From assembly GCF_029893105.1 (NCBI RefSeq), contig NZ_JARXWG010000006.1:62001-126000 (forward strand): a stretch of 64,000 nucleotides of DNA, in the 5' to 3' direction. The position numbers and the translations under genes were made by a program. Below are positions 1-9,940 of the stretch, piece after piece (the stretch's first letter is position 1; the number at the start of each line of letters is the position of its first letter). This stretch comes from Parabacteroides sp. PF5-9 (GTDB taxonomy: Bacteria; Bacteroidota; Bacteroidia; Bacteroidales; Tannerellaceae). The notes under the pieces were generated by a model, which did not search any database, had not been told where the DNA came from, and worked only from the letters and a program-made list of their open reading frames with translations.

Positions 1-2
1 TT

Positions 3-3000
3 ACTCAAAATTCTGACCTGGTTGGACATGGTTATTCTCATCCGGGTCATAACGGAAGTGGGTATTATCTTTTTGCTGTGAAAGAGGCTGGTACCGACCC
101 GAAAAAAATCTATTCTGTGACTGTCCCTGCTGTAAAAAAAGGACAGACTGTTCAATTTGGCGTTTATTATGATGATGTAGATGGTGGATACAATTTTGAA
201 ATACAAGCCACCGGAACGGGTATTGGGGGTGAAACAAAAACTTCGGACCTCTTTTATAATTCGGGTGGAGGATGGATATTCTGGTCTTATACGGTTACGG
301 CCACACAGGATGGAGAACTTATTTTCAGTATAAGGGATAAGTACGGATATGGTGATAACTCCCACAAGTTTGGGATAGATGATATTGCAGTAACCCAAAA
401 GGCGATACATATTACTTCTCCTGCTTCATTAGCTGCTAATACACAGGTGAATACGCAGGTTTCTTCTCCTTTTCAGGCGGAATATTATAATCCGTTGGGA
501 GATGCAGCCTACACCTATGTATGGCAGAAATACAACGGCAGTTCATGGGTTGAAGCTACCGGTGTGAATGCAACAGGATCGGGAAACGCGACTTCTTTTA
601 CAGCAAACTTCACTCCTGCTGCGGAAGATACGGAAGGATATGTCAATTACAGGCTGGTTGTTACTGCTGGTGGTAGTGATGTTTTCTATTCGGATGTCAT
701 AACGGTAGAATATATCTCGGACGAATATCTGTTTAAGGAAGACTTTGGAGGGAATTGGATCTCTACCGACCAAACAGATATCTCCGGTGCTTCGGGTGAC
801 TGGTGGGTTAAGCCGGGCGCTCAGCCTTCTATAATAACGGATTTTAATTACGGGTCGCCCGATAATACCTCAGACAGCAGGGATAAAGCAGAAGTATCCT
901 ACGGACAAAGGCCGATTAAATTGGATGTAGACGGATCAGCAACGTATGCTATCACAAAACTGGCAGGTTGGAAGTTACCCCTTCCTGGTTACGCAGAAGG
1001 TGATAAATGGAAATGGGGAGACGGAGAAGGAGGAGGCAAAGGAGGCTTTGACGACCACACTTTCCCGGGAGATAATTCAAAAGGATATTTTATGTACTCC
1101 GTGAACCGCGAAAATACGGTGAAGACGGTTTATGAAGCGACTATTCCAGTTACCTCGGATATGCTGGGTAAAAGTTATTCCTTCAGTGCATGGCAGGTAG
1201 CCCTTTGGGGGAGAGCAGATGCATTTCCATATCAATTCAAGTTGGAAGTAGAAAATACATCAGCAAGTGTAACTGATTTCGCTGAGTTTGAGGTCAGTGA
1301 TGATTGGGAAGAAAGAAAATTGTTGTTTTACATCCCCACCGATTATTCCGGCAGTACTATAACCATCCGTATATCCTCTCAAGGAGATAATTTATGGCTT
1401 GGTCTGGATGATATTACCCTTACGGATTACGACTCCTATGTCACTATTACTTCGCCTTCATCGGGAAGTAGTGTTGGTTTGAATGCAACCTTTTCGGTCG
1501 ATTATCAATATGTCAGTTCTACCATCAACTACAGGTGGCAAAAGAGTGTTGATGGAGTTAATGACTGGACAGATATAACAGCGTCAGATGGTACAGCAAC
1601 AGGAGTTAGTGGTACTTTTTTTGCAAACATATTTTCAGTAGAAGATGGTTTCTATTACAGGGTATTGATTACAAAGGGTGGTCATACAAATTTTGCCGGA
1701 GCAATGGCTTCAACACCTGTTCAACTGTTCCGGGATACCGATTATCTGTTTAAAGAAGACTTTGGAGGGAATTGGATTTCTACCGACCAAACAGATATCT
1801 CCGGTGCTTCGGGTGACTGGTGGATTAAGCCGGGCACTCAGCCTTCCATAATAACAGATTTTAATTATGGACAATCCGATGACTCTGGAGGTAGCGCGGA
1901 TAAAGTTGAAAATGCTTATGGTCAAAGGCCAATTGAACTGGATGTTAAAGGAGCGGCCACATATGCCATCACAAAACTGGCCGGATGGCAGTTGCCCATT
2001 CCTGGTTATCCGGGTGATGAATGGATATGGGGATACGGAAGTGGAAACGGCAAAGGAGGCTTTGACGACCACACTTTCCCCGGCGACAATTCAAAAGGAT
2101 ATTTTATGTACTCTGTGAACCTGACAAATTCGGAGAAGACAGTTTATGAAGCGACTATTCCGGTTACTTCGGATATGTTGGGAAAAAGCTTTACTTTCAG
2201 TTCATGGCAGGTAGCTCTTTGGGGGAGGGTCGATGAACTTCCTTATCAATTTAAATTGGAGGTGGAAAACGCTTCAGAAACTGTGACTGATTTTGCTGAG
2301 TTTAAGGTTGGTGATAATTGGGAAGAAAGAAAATTATTGTTTTACATCCCCTCCAATTATTCCGGCAGTACCATTACAATACGCATATCCTCCGTTGGTA
2401 ATAATTTATGGCTTGGCCTGGATGATATTCTCCTTACTGATTATAACTCCTATGTCACCATTACTTCGCCTTCATCGGGGAGTAGTGTTGGTATGAATGC
2501 GACCTTTTCGGTCAATTATCAATATGTCAGTTCTACCATCAACTACCGGTGGCAAAAGAGTGTTGACGGAGTTAATGACTGGACAGATATAACAACATTT
2601 GATGGTACAGCAACAGGGATTAGTGGTACTTTTGCAACGAATATATCATCTGTGGAAGATGGTTATTATTACAGGGTTTTGATTACAAAGGGTGATCATA
2701 CAAATTTTGCCGGAGCAATAGCTTCATCACCTGTTCAACTGTTCCGGGATACCGATTATCTGCTTAGAGAAGATTTTGGAGGTTGTGACTCCGAACAGAA
2801 TTTTATCTATAAAGCAGACAATTTCTATGAGATTCCGGGATATGAGTATGTGAATGCAGATGCAGGAACAGTAAGACCTAACCCTGGAAGTGGGTATTAT
2901 ATAATTACGAATCAGGTCTATCTGAATTACTGGACAAATGGAGAAAATCCTGAAGAAATTACGACTGAGTGGTATACGGATGTAACAGATCATTCTGGTT

Positions 3001-6000
3001 GTGGGAATGGTTACTTCCTACAGGTTCATGCCAGAAAAGCATTAGATGATGAAAGTATGCAATTTTATAAGACGAATCTTTCTGACCTATGTGCCGGCTC
3101 AAAACTGTCGTTTAAGGCCTGGATCGCCGATCTGGAAACAAATAGCAATACGACACAGAATTTTAAATTCCTTGTGAGTTTTAACAATGGAGAGACAGAG
3201 GAATATACAACCGGAAAGATCGAAGGAGGACATAATGCGCCATGGAAACAGTACGGGTTTGACTTTTTTGTACCGCAAGGAGCATCTTCAGCTACACTTT
3301 CTATACTTGCAGAAGGAGATTGGGACTGGGGTAAGGCTTTTGCAATGGATGATATTGAAGTAAGAACATTAAGTGCGGTACAGATACTTAGACCTACAGA
3401 GACGCAAATCAACGTATTATACGGTCAGGAAGAAACACTTACAGGCTCTTATGCGTGTGGTGATCTAACTGGAACGCTTACTTATCAATGGCAGGAACGT
3501 ACTGAAAGCGGGATATGGGTCAATAGCAGCGGAACCGGAGCCACGGGCACTCATTCGAATGCTAATTTTACGACCAATTATACAACAAAACCCATTGAAA
3601 ATACGATCTATTACCGTTTTATGGTGACTGGAGATAATGATGAATCTGCATATTCTGATGTGGTTAAATTCATTCCGCAAGAAGTATCTGATTCGAAAAC
3701 CTATTTCGTATGCCCGGATAATATGACAGATAGTCAGGCTTCATATTACCGAGGAAGTGGTGAAAAGTATCTTCCGGGAATGGTTAGCTTAGGTGAACCT
3801 GGTTATTTACCTTCACTGATCCGTATGGAGGCACCTGAAATACTTGGGATTACATATAAATGGTACACCAGTAAAGATGGGGGGGCGGAAGATGAACTGG
3901 AGGATCTGGATGAGTATGATCCAAGTCAGATATATTCTTCAGAGCAAGAAGTTCAAGACCCTATATTAATCTCTGACGGAAAGACACATACCATATCTGT
4001 TCAGAATGAAAGAAATACGAAAGGAGAGTTTAAAGAAAGAACGTATTGGTTAGAAATCTGCGATAGCTATGGCGTTCCTTTTCCTGATACAGAAAGAATC
4101 GAATACTCTTTGATGCCGGGTTATTTGTGTGGTAGTTTAGAGGCTGTTGTCTCCCCTGCAAATGCTCGTCGTATACATAGAGAGAGTTTTGGAGGAACAG
4201 ATCCCGGCGATCCGAAGATAAAACCAACCCCACTTGAAAACATTACAATAGACTACGTACAGTATACTGTAGACGACGGAAATTTACCGGAAGGTGGTTA
4301 TATGATTACGAAGGTAAGTCCGGGAGGTGAAAGTGGTGGTTGGGCAACAATACAAGACCATTTTTACGAAGGCCAGTCCAATGAAGAACATGGCTATTTA
4401 GTGGCAGTGAACGCTTCTGCAACCCCAGGGCATTTCTATACGCATCAATTAACTAATCTGGGTGCGTGTCGCAATATTGAATTGGTTGTTACCGGATGGT
4501 TTACCAGCTTTGTAAACTGGAATGGACTGGAGAAGGTCAATCTTAAATTCATATTGACAAACTCAGATACCGGTGAGGTATTATCCGAATTTATTTCTGG
4601 TAATATGGTCGATGGCGAAGGAAATAATTGGAGACAATTCGGATTCAGATTTTTTGTACCGGAAGATGTAACGAGTATAACCATGGAGGTGGTTAATAAT
4701 AACTTTGGTACCGGTGGGGGAAACGACGTATTGATGGATGATATAGAGATTTATCTGGTCATTCCTCCGGTAACCCTCGTACCGTCTGTAAACGGTCACG
4801 TCTGTGGGGCAGAAGAAGGGATAGCTATCCTGGAGGGTACCTATACTGACGATGGCACTTTAGGGAATAATCTGGAGTATCGATGGGAGTTCAGTTCGAC
4901 AGGTAAAGATGGTCCTTGGCAAGTTATTGCCGGCTCTAATGGAAGTGTGACCTCCGGAGTGATTACTACTGAAAAATCACATTTCGTGATCGAACATTTT
5001 ACTGCAGTCAATAATGGACATTATCGTTTAGTCGTGGGACAGCTAGGAGTCTTTGATGGTACTCCAAATTATGCCTGTATGGCTGTTTCAGAGCCTCGTC
5101 AATTGATTTTTGCCGCTTCTGTAGACAATATCCCGGCTCCCTCATTAGTGAATAATAAGACTGCTTTTTGTTATTCGGATGTGGATGAAGATGGGTTTGT
5201 AACCTTTATCAATCAAGATACGCAGGTGACTGACAACAAGCCCTATGCAAGTTATACCTGGATGGTTGATGCGCTTGCAGTCGCTGATACGACAGCAAAA
5301 ACGCTGAAATTAAAGTTGGCCGACTATGCCCCCGGATACTATACAGTCTCGTTGACAGCCAGTAATTCTGTGGGATGTACCGAAGCATCTCTGCATGAGT
5401 TTGTTTTATTCCCCAAGGAAACCACTTGGACCGGCAAAGGAGATCCAAATAACTGGAACGATTTTCGCAACTGGAATAATGGTGTGCCGGGCTACTGTAC
5501 AAATGTGATCATACCCAATGAGGCGATTGATGTAGAAACAACGACTCTGTTAGACCATTATCCATTATTAATCAAACCAACGGTAGATTCATTGAACATT
5601 GAAAATAACTATATCAATAATCAGTCAAATTTGAATTTACAGAAAGAAGGGCAGAATAATGGACTTTTTTCTCTTCGTCCGGCTTGTGATACCATCACCT
5701 TTAAGATGGGAGGCGGAGTGGCTCGTACAAATTATTTGAATTATAAATTTGCTCGTGTAGACCTCGATGTGAAACCAAGTCGTTGGTACACCGTTGCGGC
5801 TCCGCTCCGTGCGATGTATTCCGGAGATTATTTTGTGGAAGGAAATGTGAGGCGACAGAATCCGGCAGTCTATATGATGAAATACAATACAACCAACCCA
5901 CAGACAGGAGACACACCGGTAGAAGTGACAGGCGATTTCTCGAATCCTTTCAATACGCTAACCGAAGATCTGTATCCGGGTCTGGGATATGCTATTGGAG

Positions 6001-7172
6001 TTTATGACGGAGAGGATACGGCTGCCGAACTCCAACCGTTCCGTTTCCCTAAGGATAGTGCCAGTTATGCAATCTGGAACTACCATGGTGTTCATCTGGG
6101 CAATACAACGACGTTGAATCGTGATAGTATGGGACGGTTCACCTATGAAAGGCTTATACAGATAGAAAATAATCTGCCGACTGCCGAAACCACAGGTTTT
6201 ACTACGATTGTAAAAGATGATCAAGGCAGTTATAAAACAGCCCTGTTGGGTAATCCTTTTATGTCGCATCTCGATTTCGATCAATTTAAGACCGCTAATC
6301 CGGCTATAACAGGTGGCTATTATATATGGACAGCTAATAATACATTTGAAGCCTATAAGCCGGGAGCCTTTTCGAACGATCCGAATCTCATCGCACCGAT
6401 GCAATCCTTTATTGTAGAGAAAACAGGACAGATCTCCACGCTTCAATTCGACTTCACAATGTCAAAGACAACGTCCAATATAACCTTGCGCTCCGGAAGT
6501 GTGGAAAATGCACTATTGCGGGTGGATGTATTGCGGGATCAGGTGTCGCACAGTCATGTTCGTCTGCAATACAATCCGTTAGAGGAGAACAGTTATCACG
6601 CACGTAAAGACATGTGGACACTGTTCTCGGAAGAGAATACCGAACCCGCTGTTTTGTATGCGTTACTGGACGGAAAAGCGGCTTCTATTCGAACGTTGGG
6701 TGATTTGTCAGAACCTATCGAGTTGGGAATTCGTACTGATGTTAAAGGCAAACTGACTCTTCGCTTATCAGGTATGGAAACGTTGGATATTTCTCAAGAT
6801 ATTTATCTGGAAGATACTTTTACTGGAACGCTGCAGAATATGAGGGATATCCCAGAGTATACATTCGATAATCAGACCGGCTCTGTGCAGGGGAGACTAT
6901 TTCTGCGAATAGGAGAGAAGGAAGAAGAGGGTGAGACTCCGGATTCGGATATACGTATTACGACCTATAACGGCTGGATTATGGTGAGTAGTTCAGTCGA
7001 CGATCCGATAGAGTCTGTGAAAATACATACCTTGAATGGCCGATTAATTTATAACAAACATGCCATTGAACAGAGTTCTATTTCATTTAACACGTCGATT
7101 AGTCAGCAAGTCGTGTTGGTTACAGTAACCACTCGTCAGCGGCAAAAAACGGAAAAGGCTATTGTACAATAA
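3..7172 (+). CDS. very large repetitive secreted surface protein, 5'-partial
   Basis: The frame is open from the first complete codon of the window, so the true start lies upstream; about 2,390 codons are visible. The protein is a chain of beta-sandwich modules that look like adhesion or carbohydrate-binding domains. Four open with an acidic aromatic motif of the form EDFGG or ESFGG (near nt 735, 1752, 2766 and 4180) and each closes with a W..G.DD/MDDI motif, alternating with short Ig-like modules (YVWQKY, YRWQKS, YQWQER). A PKD-like module follows around nt 5,180-5,410. The last 75 residues (VKIHTLNGRLIYN and following strands) resemble a type IX secretion sorting domain, so export to the cell surface is likely. 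Modules one and two are almost the same at DNA level. The ligand is unknown. Family-level call only; function is inference. Confidence 0.75.
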   Translation, partial: TQNSDLVGHGYSHPGHNGSGYYLFAVKEAGTDPKKIYSVTVPAVKKGQTVQFGVYYDDVDGGYNFEIQATGTGIGGETKTSDLFYNSGGGWIFWSYTVTATQDGELIFSIRDKYGYGDNSHKFGIDDIAVTQKAIHITSPASLAANTQVNTQVSSPFQAEYYNPLGDAAYTYVWQKYNGSSWVEATGVNATGSGNATSFTANFTPAAEDTEGYVNYRLVVTAGGSDVFYSDVITVEYISDEYLFKEDFGGNWISTDQTDISGASGDWWVKPGAQPSIITDFNYGSPDNTSDSRDKAEVSYGQRPIKLDVDGSATYAITKLAGWKLPLPGYAEGDKWKWGDGEGGGKGGFDDHTFPGDNSKGYFMYSVNRENTVKTVYEATIPVTSDMLGKSYSFSAWQVALWGRADAFPYQFKLEVENTSASVTDFAEFEVSDDWEERKLLFYIPTDYSGSTITIRISSQGDNLWLGLDDITLTDYDSYVTITSPSSGSSVGLNATFSVDYQYVSSTINYRWQKSVDGVNDWTDITASDGTATGVSGTFFANIFSVEDGFYYRVLITKGGHTNFAGAMASTPVQLFRDTDYLFKEDFGGNWISTDQTDISGASGDWWIKPGTQPSIITDFNYGQSDDSGGSADKVENAYGQRPIELDVKGAATYAITKLAGWQLPIPGYPGDEWIWGYGSGNGKGGFDDHTFPGDNSKGYFMYSVNLTNSEKTVYEATIPVTSDMLGKSFTFSSWQVALWGRVDELPYQFKLEVENASETVTDFAEFKVGDNWEERKLLFYIPSNYSGSTITIRISSVGNNLWLGLDDILLTDYNSYVTITSPSSGSSVGMNATFSVNYQYVSSTINYRWQKSVDGVNDWTDITTFDGTATGISGTFATNISSVEDGYYYRVLITKGDHTNFAGAIASSPVQLFRDTDYLLREDFGGCDSEQNFIYKADNFYEIPGYEYVNADAGTVRPNPGSGYYIITNQVYLNYWTNGENPEEITTEWYTDVTDHSGCGNGYFLQVHARKALDDESMQFYKTNLSDLCAGSKLSFKAWIADLETNSNTTQNFKFLVSFNNGETEEYTTGKIEGGHNAPWKQYGFDFFVPQGASSATLSILAEGDWDWGKAFAMDDIEVRTLSAVQILRPTETQINVLYGQEETLTGSYACGDLTGTLTYQWQERTESGIWVNSSGTGATGTHSNANFTTNYTTKPIENTIYYRFMVTGDNDESAYSDVVKFIPQEVSDSKTYFVCPDNMTDSQASYYRGSGEKYLPGMVSLGEPGYLPSLIRMEAPEILGITYKWYTSKDGGAEDELEDLDEYDPSQIYSSEQEVQDPILISDGKTHTISVQNERNTKGEFKERTYWLEICDSYGVPFPDTERIEYSLMPGYLCGSLEAVVSPANARRIHRESFGGTDPGDPKIKPTPLENITIDYVQYTVDDGNLPEGGYMITKVSPGGESGGWATIQDHFYEGQSNEEHGYLVAVNASATPGHFYTHQLTNLGACRNIELVVTGWFTSFVNWNGLEKVNLKFILTNSDTGEVLSEFISGNMVDGEGNNWRQFGFRFFVPEDVTSITMEVVNNNFGTGGGNDVLMDDIEIYLVIPPVTLVPSVNGHVCGAEEGIAILEGTYTDDGTLGNNLEYRWEFSSTGKDGPWQVIAGSNGSVTSGVITTEKSHFVIEHFTAVNNGHYRLVVGQLGVFDGTPNYACMAVSEPRQLIFAASVDNIPAPSLVNNKTAFCYSDVDEDGFVTFINQDTQVTDNKPYASYTWMVDALAVADTTAKTLKLKLADYAPGYYTVSLTASNSVGCTEASLHEFVLFPKETTWTGKGDPNNWNDFRNWNNGVPGYCTNVIIPNEAIDVETTTLLDHYPLLIKPTVDSLNIENNYINNQSNLNLQKEGQNNGLFSLRPACDTITFKMGGGVARTNYLNYKFARVDLDVKPSRWYTVAAPLRAMYSGDYFVEGNVRRQNPAVYMMKYNTTNPQTGDTPVEVTGDFSNPFNTLTEDLYPGLGYAIGVYDGEDTAAELQPFRFPKDSASYAIWNYHGVHLGNTTTLNRDSMGRFTYERLIQIENNLPTAETTGFTTIVKDDQGSYKTALLGNPFMSHLDFDQFKTANPAITGGYYIWTANNTFEAYKPGAFSNDPNLIAPMQSFIVEKTGQISTLQFDFTMSKTTSNITLRSGSVENALLRVDVLRDQVSHSHVRLQYNPLEENSYHARKDMWTLFSEENTEPAVLYALLDGKAASIRTLGDLSEPIELGIRTDVKGKLTLRLSGMETLDISQDIYLEDTFTGTLQNMRDIPEYTFDNQTGSVQGRLFLRIGEKEEEGETPDSDIRITTYNGWIMVSSSVDDPIESVKIHTLNGRLIYNKHAIEQSSISFNTSISQQVVLVTVTTRQRQKTEKAIVQ
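729..2759 (+). repeat. two near-identical tandem repeats of about 1,015 bases inside the surface-protein gene
   Basis: Unit one runs from about 729 to 1745 and unit two from about 1746 to 2759 (1,017 and 1,014 bases, whole codons). Long stretches are the same, for example the block starting ACTTTGGAGGGAATTGGAT at about 740 and 1757. Differences cluster in the middle of the unit. A third, much more divergent unit starts at about 2760. The pattern indicates recent in-frame duplication. Confidence 0.9.
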
Positions 7173-7205
7173 AAACGGAATTCTAACGTATGTCTAAAAA
7201 ATAAC

Positions 7206-7213
7206 TATATTTG
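7206..7213 (+). promoter_or_regulatory. -7 promoter box upstream of the DUF1080 lipoprotein
   Basis: TATATTTG matches the Bacteroidales -7 consensus TAnnTTTG and lies 35 bases before the ATG at 7248. No good -33 TTTG is seen at the usual distance, so this is a moderate call. Confidence 0.45.
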
Positions 7214-7247
7214 GAAATTAAATCTAATATATGTAAAACAAATTCTT

Positions 7248-8636
7248 ATGAAAAATTTATCAATTCTTTTGATGGGACTATTATTCCCATTCATTTTATC
7301 TTGTTCTTCTTCTGGCAGTGGCCAATTGTTTAACGGACAGGATAATAGTAATTGGAATACAAAAGGCAACGTTGTAGTCAAAGACAATGCGTTGACTTTA
7401 TCCGGTTCGGGAGCAGAGGCGGTATTGAAAAACGGAAAATATAAAAATTTTGACCTTAGTCTTGAATTACGAACGACTCCAGGAGCCAAAGGCGTTGTTT
7501 GGTTTCATACAGATCCTTTGTTGAATAAAGGGTATGGAGTGGCGATAAATAATAATCACAGTGATCCGATCTGGTGGAAAATGACAGGTAGTCTGTTGTC
7601 GGTACGAAATCTGACAAAGAGTTTTGTCAAGGATAACGACTGGTTTAAAATGGATATTCGTGTAGCAGGAAAAGAAGTGACTGTCAAAGTGAATGATCAG
7701 CTTATCGTTGATTATATCGAACCGGCAGCTCCTTATCGCATCGCTCCGAATACAAACACACTTTTGTCTGACGGGACTTTTGCTTTGGTCAATACAGGAA
7801 GCGGTGATATTCAGTTCAGAAACATCCAAGTCGAAGTGTTGGATCCGGGTAGTATCGATCTAAATGCGCAGTTGGCTCAAGCGAATGATGAACAAAAAGA
7901 CGAAATCATCAAGTTGCATCAGGAGGATTTCCCGGTATTGGATTATCATGTACATTTAAAAGGAGGGTTAAATAAAGAAGTTGCAGCCGCACAGTCCCGT
8001 AAAACAGGTATCAATTATGCGATTGCTCCGAATTGTGGAATCGGATTCCCGGTCACCAATGATAAAGATATCTATAACTTTTTAGATACTATGCGTGCGC
8101 AACCGTTTATTATGGCTATGCAGGCTGAGGGACGTGAATGGATCACCACCTTCTCACAGGCTGCCCGGGATGAATTCGATTATGTATTTACTGATGCATT
8201 AACGTTTACAGATCCTAAGGGACGTCGTTCTCGCATCTGGCTTGCTGCTGAAACATTTATCGAAGATGAGCAGAAATATATGGATTTGCTGATTGATAAG
8301 ATTGTCGACGTTTTACAGGAGCCGGCTGATATTTATGTGAATCCTTGTTACCTGCCCGATCAGATGAGCGACCGTTATGATGAGTTCTGGACAGAAGCTC
8401 GTATGAACCGTTTTATTGACGCTTTGGTAAAGAGTGGAAAAGCACTTGAGATCAATGAACTTTATGATATTCCGAATAAAGCGATTCTGATGAAAGCGAA
8501 AGCAGCAGGAGTAAAATTAACATTCGGATCAAATAATGTAAAACCGGAAGTAAGTGACTTATCATATAGTATCCGTATGAAGAAAGAGTTGGGACTGACT
8601 CCTCAGGATATGTATAAACCGAAAATTAAACTTTAA
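7248..8636 (+). CDS. lipoprotein with DUF1080 domain fused to a PHP/amidohydrolase-like domain
   Basis: 462 residues. The N-terminus is a lipoprotein signal (MKNLSILLMGLLFPFILSC), with acylation expected at Cys19. Residues about 26-195 form a DUF1080 (3-keto-disaccharide hydrolase type, concanavalin-like) domain: LFNGQDNSNWNTKG at the start and GDIQFRNIQVEVL at the end. Residues about 225-460 look like a metal-dependent hydrolase of the PHP/TIM-barrel type, starting with the metal-ligand motif DYHVHLKGG and with further conserved acidic and His positions. It has its own putative promoter and ends at a strong bidirectional terminator, so it is probably monocistronic. DUF1080 proteins are common in Bacteroidetes glycan degradation; the exact substrate is not visible. 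Envelope location is likely. Confidence 0.75.
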   Translation: MKNLSILLMGLLFPFILSCSSSGSGQLFNGQDNSNWNTKGNVVVKDNALTLSGSGAEAVLKNGKYKNFDLSLELRTTPGAKGVVWFHTDPLLNKGYGVAINNNHSDPIWWKMTGSLLSVRNLTKSFVKDNDWFKMDIRVAGKEVTVKVNDQLIVDYIEPAAPYRIAPNTNTLLSDGTFALVNTGSGDIQFRNIQVEVLDPGSIDLNAQLAQANDEQKDEIIKLHQEDFPVLDYHVHLKGGLNKEVAAAQSRKTGINYAIAPNCGIGFPVTNDKDIYNFLDTMRAQPFIMAMQAEGREWITTFSQAARDEFDYVFTDALTFTDPKGRRSRIWLAAETFIEDEQKYMDLLIDKIVDVLQEPADIYVNPCYLPDQMSDRYDEFWTEARMNRFIDALVKSGKALEINELYDIPNKAILMKAKAAGVKLTFGSNNVKPEVSDLSYSIRMKKELGLTPQDMYKPKIKL

Positions 8637-8652
8637 GATCAGTTTAGAATAT

Positions 8653-8696
8653 AAAAACAGGCCTTCCGTATATGACTGTCGGAAGGCCTGTTTTTT
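8653..8696. terminator. bidirectional rho-independent terminator
   Basis: The arms AACAGGCCTTCCG (to 8668) and CGGAAGGCCTGTT (from 8680) pair perfectly around an 11-base loop, with A-tracts and T-tracts outside. The hairpin sits between two convergent genes, the lipoprotein (+) and nadD (-), and can serve both. Confidence 0.92.
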
Positions 8697-8708
8697 ATGT
8701 ATAAACCT

Positions 8709-9287
8709 CTAAATCTCACAAGTCGGGATAAAATAATCCCGGATAGCTTCCGGTAGAAAAAAGCGGATATCCCTTTTTTCCTCTATCGCAGCTTGACGTA
8801 TAAACGTAGAAGAGACTTCTATTTCCGGCGCATCATTCATAAAACGAACAGTCGTATATTCTTCCGGAATGATACAGTCGTAATTTTTTCTTGGATAAAT
8901 AAGGATCGGATAGTTCTTCAAGAGAAGTTCCGCCTCTTTCCACTGTTTGATCATTCGCCAGTTATCGGCTCCCATAATGAAAGAGAACCGGTGATCGGGG
9001 TACTCCTTATCTAAAGCTTGTAAGGTATCTATTGTGTAGGATGGGCGAGGAAGCGAAAACTCGAAATCGCAGACTTTAAACTTCGGATAATTGCCAATCG
9101 CTTTTTCCGTCATTTCCAGTCGTTGTTTATCATCCAATAGTTTATTTTTCTGTTTCAATGGATTTTGAGGAGTCACCATAAACCAGATCTCATCCAACTC
9201 TTCATATTCGCAAATCCAATTAGCGAGCGCCAAATGACCGATATGAATCGGATTGAAAGAACCGGAGAATATGCCCGTTTTAATCAT
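8709..9287 (-). CDS. nadD: nicotinate-nucleotide adenylyltransferase
   Basis: 192 residues, normal family length. It transfers AMP from ATP to nicotinate mononucleotide in NAD synthesis, in the cytoplasm. The nucleotidyltransferase signature [11 protein letters not shown] is at residues 9-19 and the second signature SSTFIR is near residue 160. The start overlaps the stop of gmk by four bases (ATGA), so the two are translationally coupled in a gmk-nadD order. Both are common neighbours of yicC in Bacteroidales. Confidence 0.95.
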   Translation of the reverse strand: MIKTGIFSGSFNPIHIGHLALANWICEYEELDEIWFMVTPQNPLKQKNKLLDDKQRLEMTEKAIGNYPKFKVCDFEFSLPRPSYTIDTLQALDKEYPDHRFSFIMGADNWRMIKQWKEAELLLKNYPILIYPRKNYDCIIPEEYTTVRFMNDAPEIEVSSTFIRQAAIEEKRDIRFFLPEAIRDYFIPTCEI

Positions 9288-9853
9288 TGATCCAGAAAAT
9301 GTTTAACGATTTCTAATGTTTCTGCCTTGGCTTTATCCAAATCATCATTGACCACCACAACGTCGAATTGCGGTTTGAAACTTAATTCGTATTCCGCTTT
9401 TTTGAGTCTATATTCAATCACCTCCGGAGAATCTGTCGCACGTGCCTCCAATCGTCGCCGGAGTTCATCGATATGCGGAGGTTCTATAAAAACGGAGAGT
9501 GCCTGTTCGCCATAATATTTTTTAATATTGCAACCTCCCACAACATCCACGTCAAATACTACATTCTGTCCGTTTTCCAACAGGCGATTAACTTCCGACT
9601 TCAATGTGCCGTAGAACTTATCGGTATATACCTCTTCATATTCCAGGAAATCTCCGGCTGCTATCCTCTTTCTGAATTCTTCCGGTGAAAGAAAATAATA
9701 TTCCACTCCGTCACGTTCTTCTCCTCTCGGCGCACGACTTGTAGCGGAGATCGAAAAATGCAGATTCAGTCCCTGCTGAAGCAAGTAGTTGATAATAGTA
9801 GATTTCCCAGAGCCCGAAGGGGCCGAAAATATGATTAGTTTACCGGAAACCAT
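9284..9853 (-). CDS. gmk: guanylate kinase
   Basis: 189 residues. Phosphorylates GMP to GDP. The P-loop is [11 protein letters not shown] at residues 9-19, followed by the GMP-binding region ([20 protein letters not shown]) and the lid ([20 protein letters not shown]). It is upstream of nadD on the minus strand with a four-base overlap and downstream of yicC across an 87-base spacer holding an inverted repeat. Confidence 0.96.
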   Translation of the reverse strand: MVSGKLIIFSAPSGSGKSTIINYLLQQGLNLHFSISATSRAPRGEERDGVEYYFLSPEEFRKRIAAGDFLEYEEVYTDKFYGTLKSEVNRLLENGQNVVFDVDVVGGCNIKKYYGEQALSVFIEPPHIDELRRRLEARATDSPEVIEYRLKKAEYELSFKPQFDVVVVNDDLDKAKAETLEIVKHFLDQ

Positions 9854-9873
9854 GAGACTAATTATTAATTATT

Positions 9874-9931
9874 AATGGTTAATGATGAATGGTTGAACCG
9901 ATTGACAATATGTCATTCATCATTAACCATT
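9874..9931. repeat. 18-base inverted repeat in the yicC-gmk spacer
   Basis: AATGGTTAATGATGAATG (9874-9891) and its exact reverse complement CATTCATCATTAACCATT (9914-9931) flank 22 bases. AT-rich and surrounded by further TTAATTATTAAT-type repeats. There is no T-tract directly after either arm, so it reads as a degenerate intergenic repeat more than a terminator. Similar low-complexity CAATTGTCAATT-type repeats occur near 10,935 and 62,695. Confidence 0.7.
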
Positions 9932-9940
9932 CATCATTCT

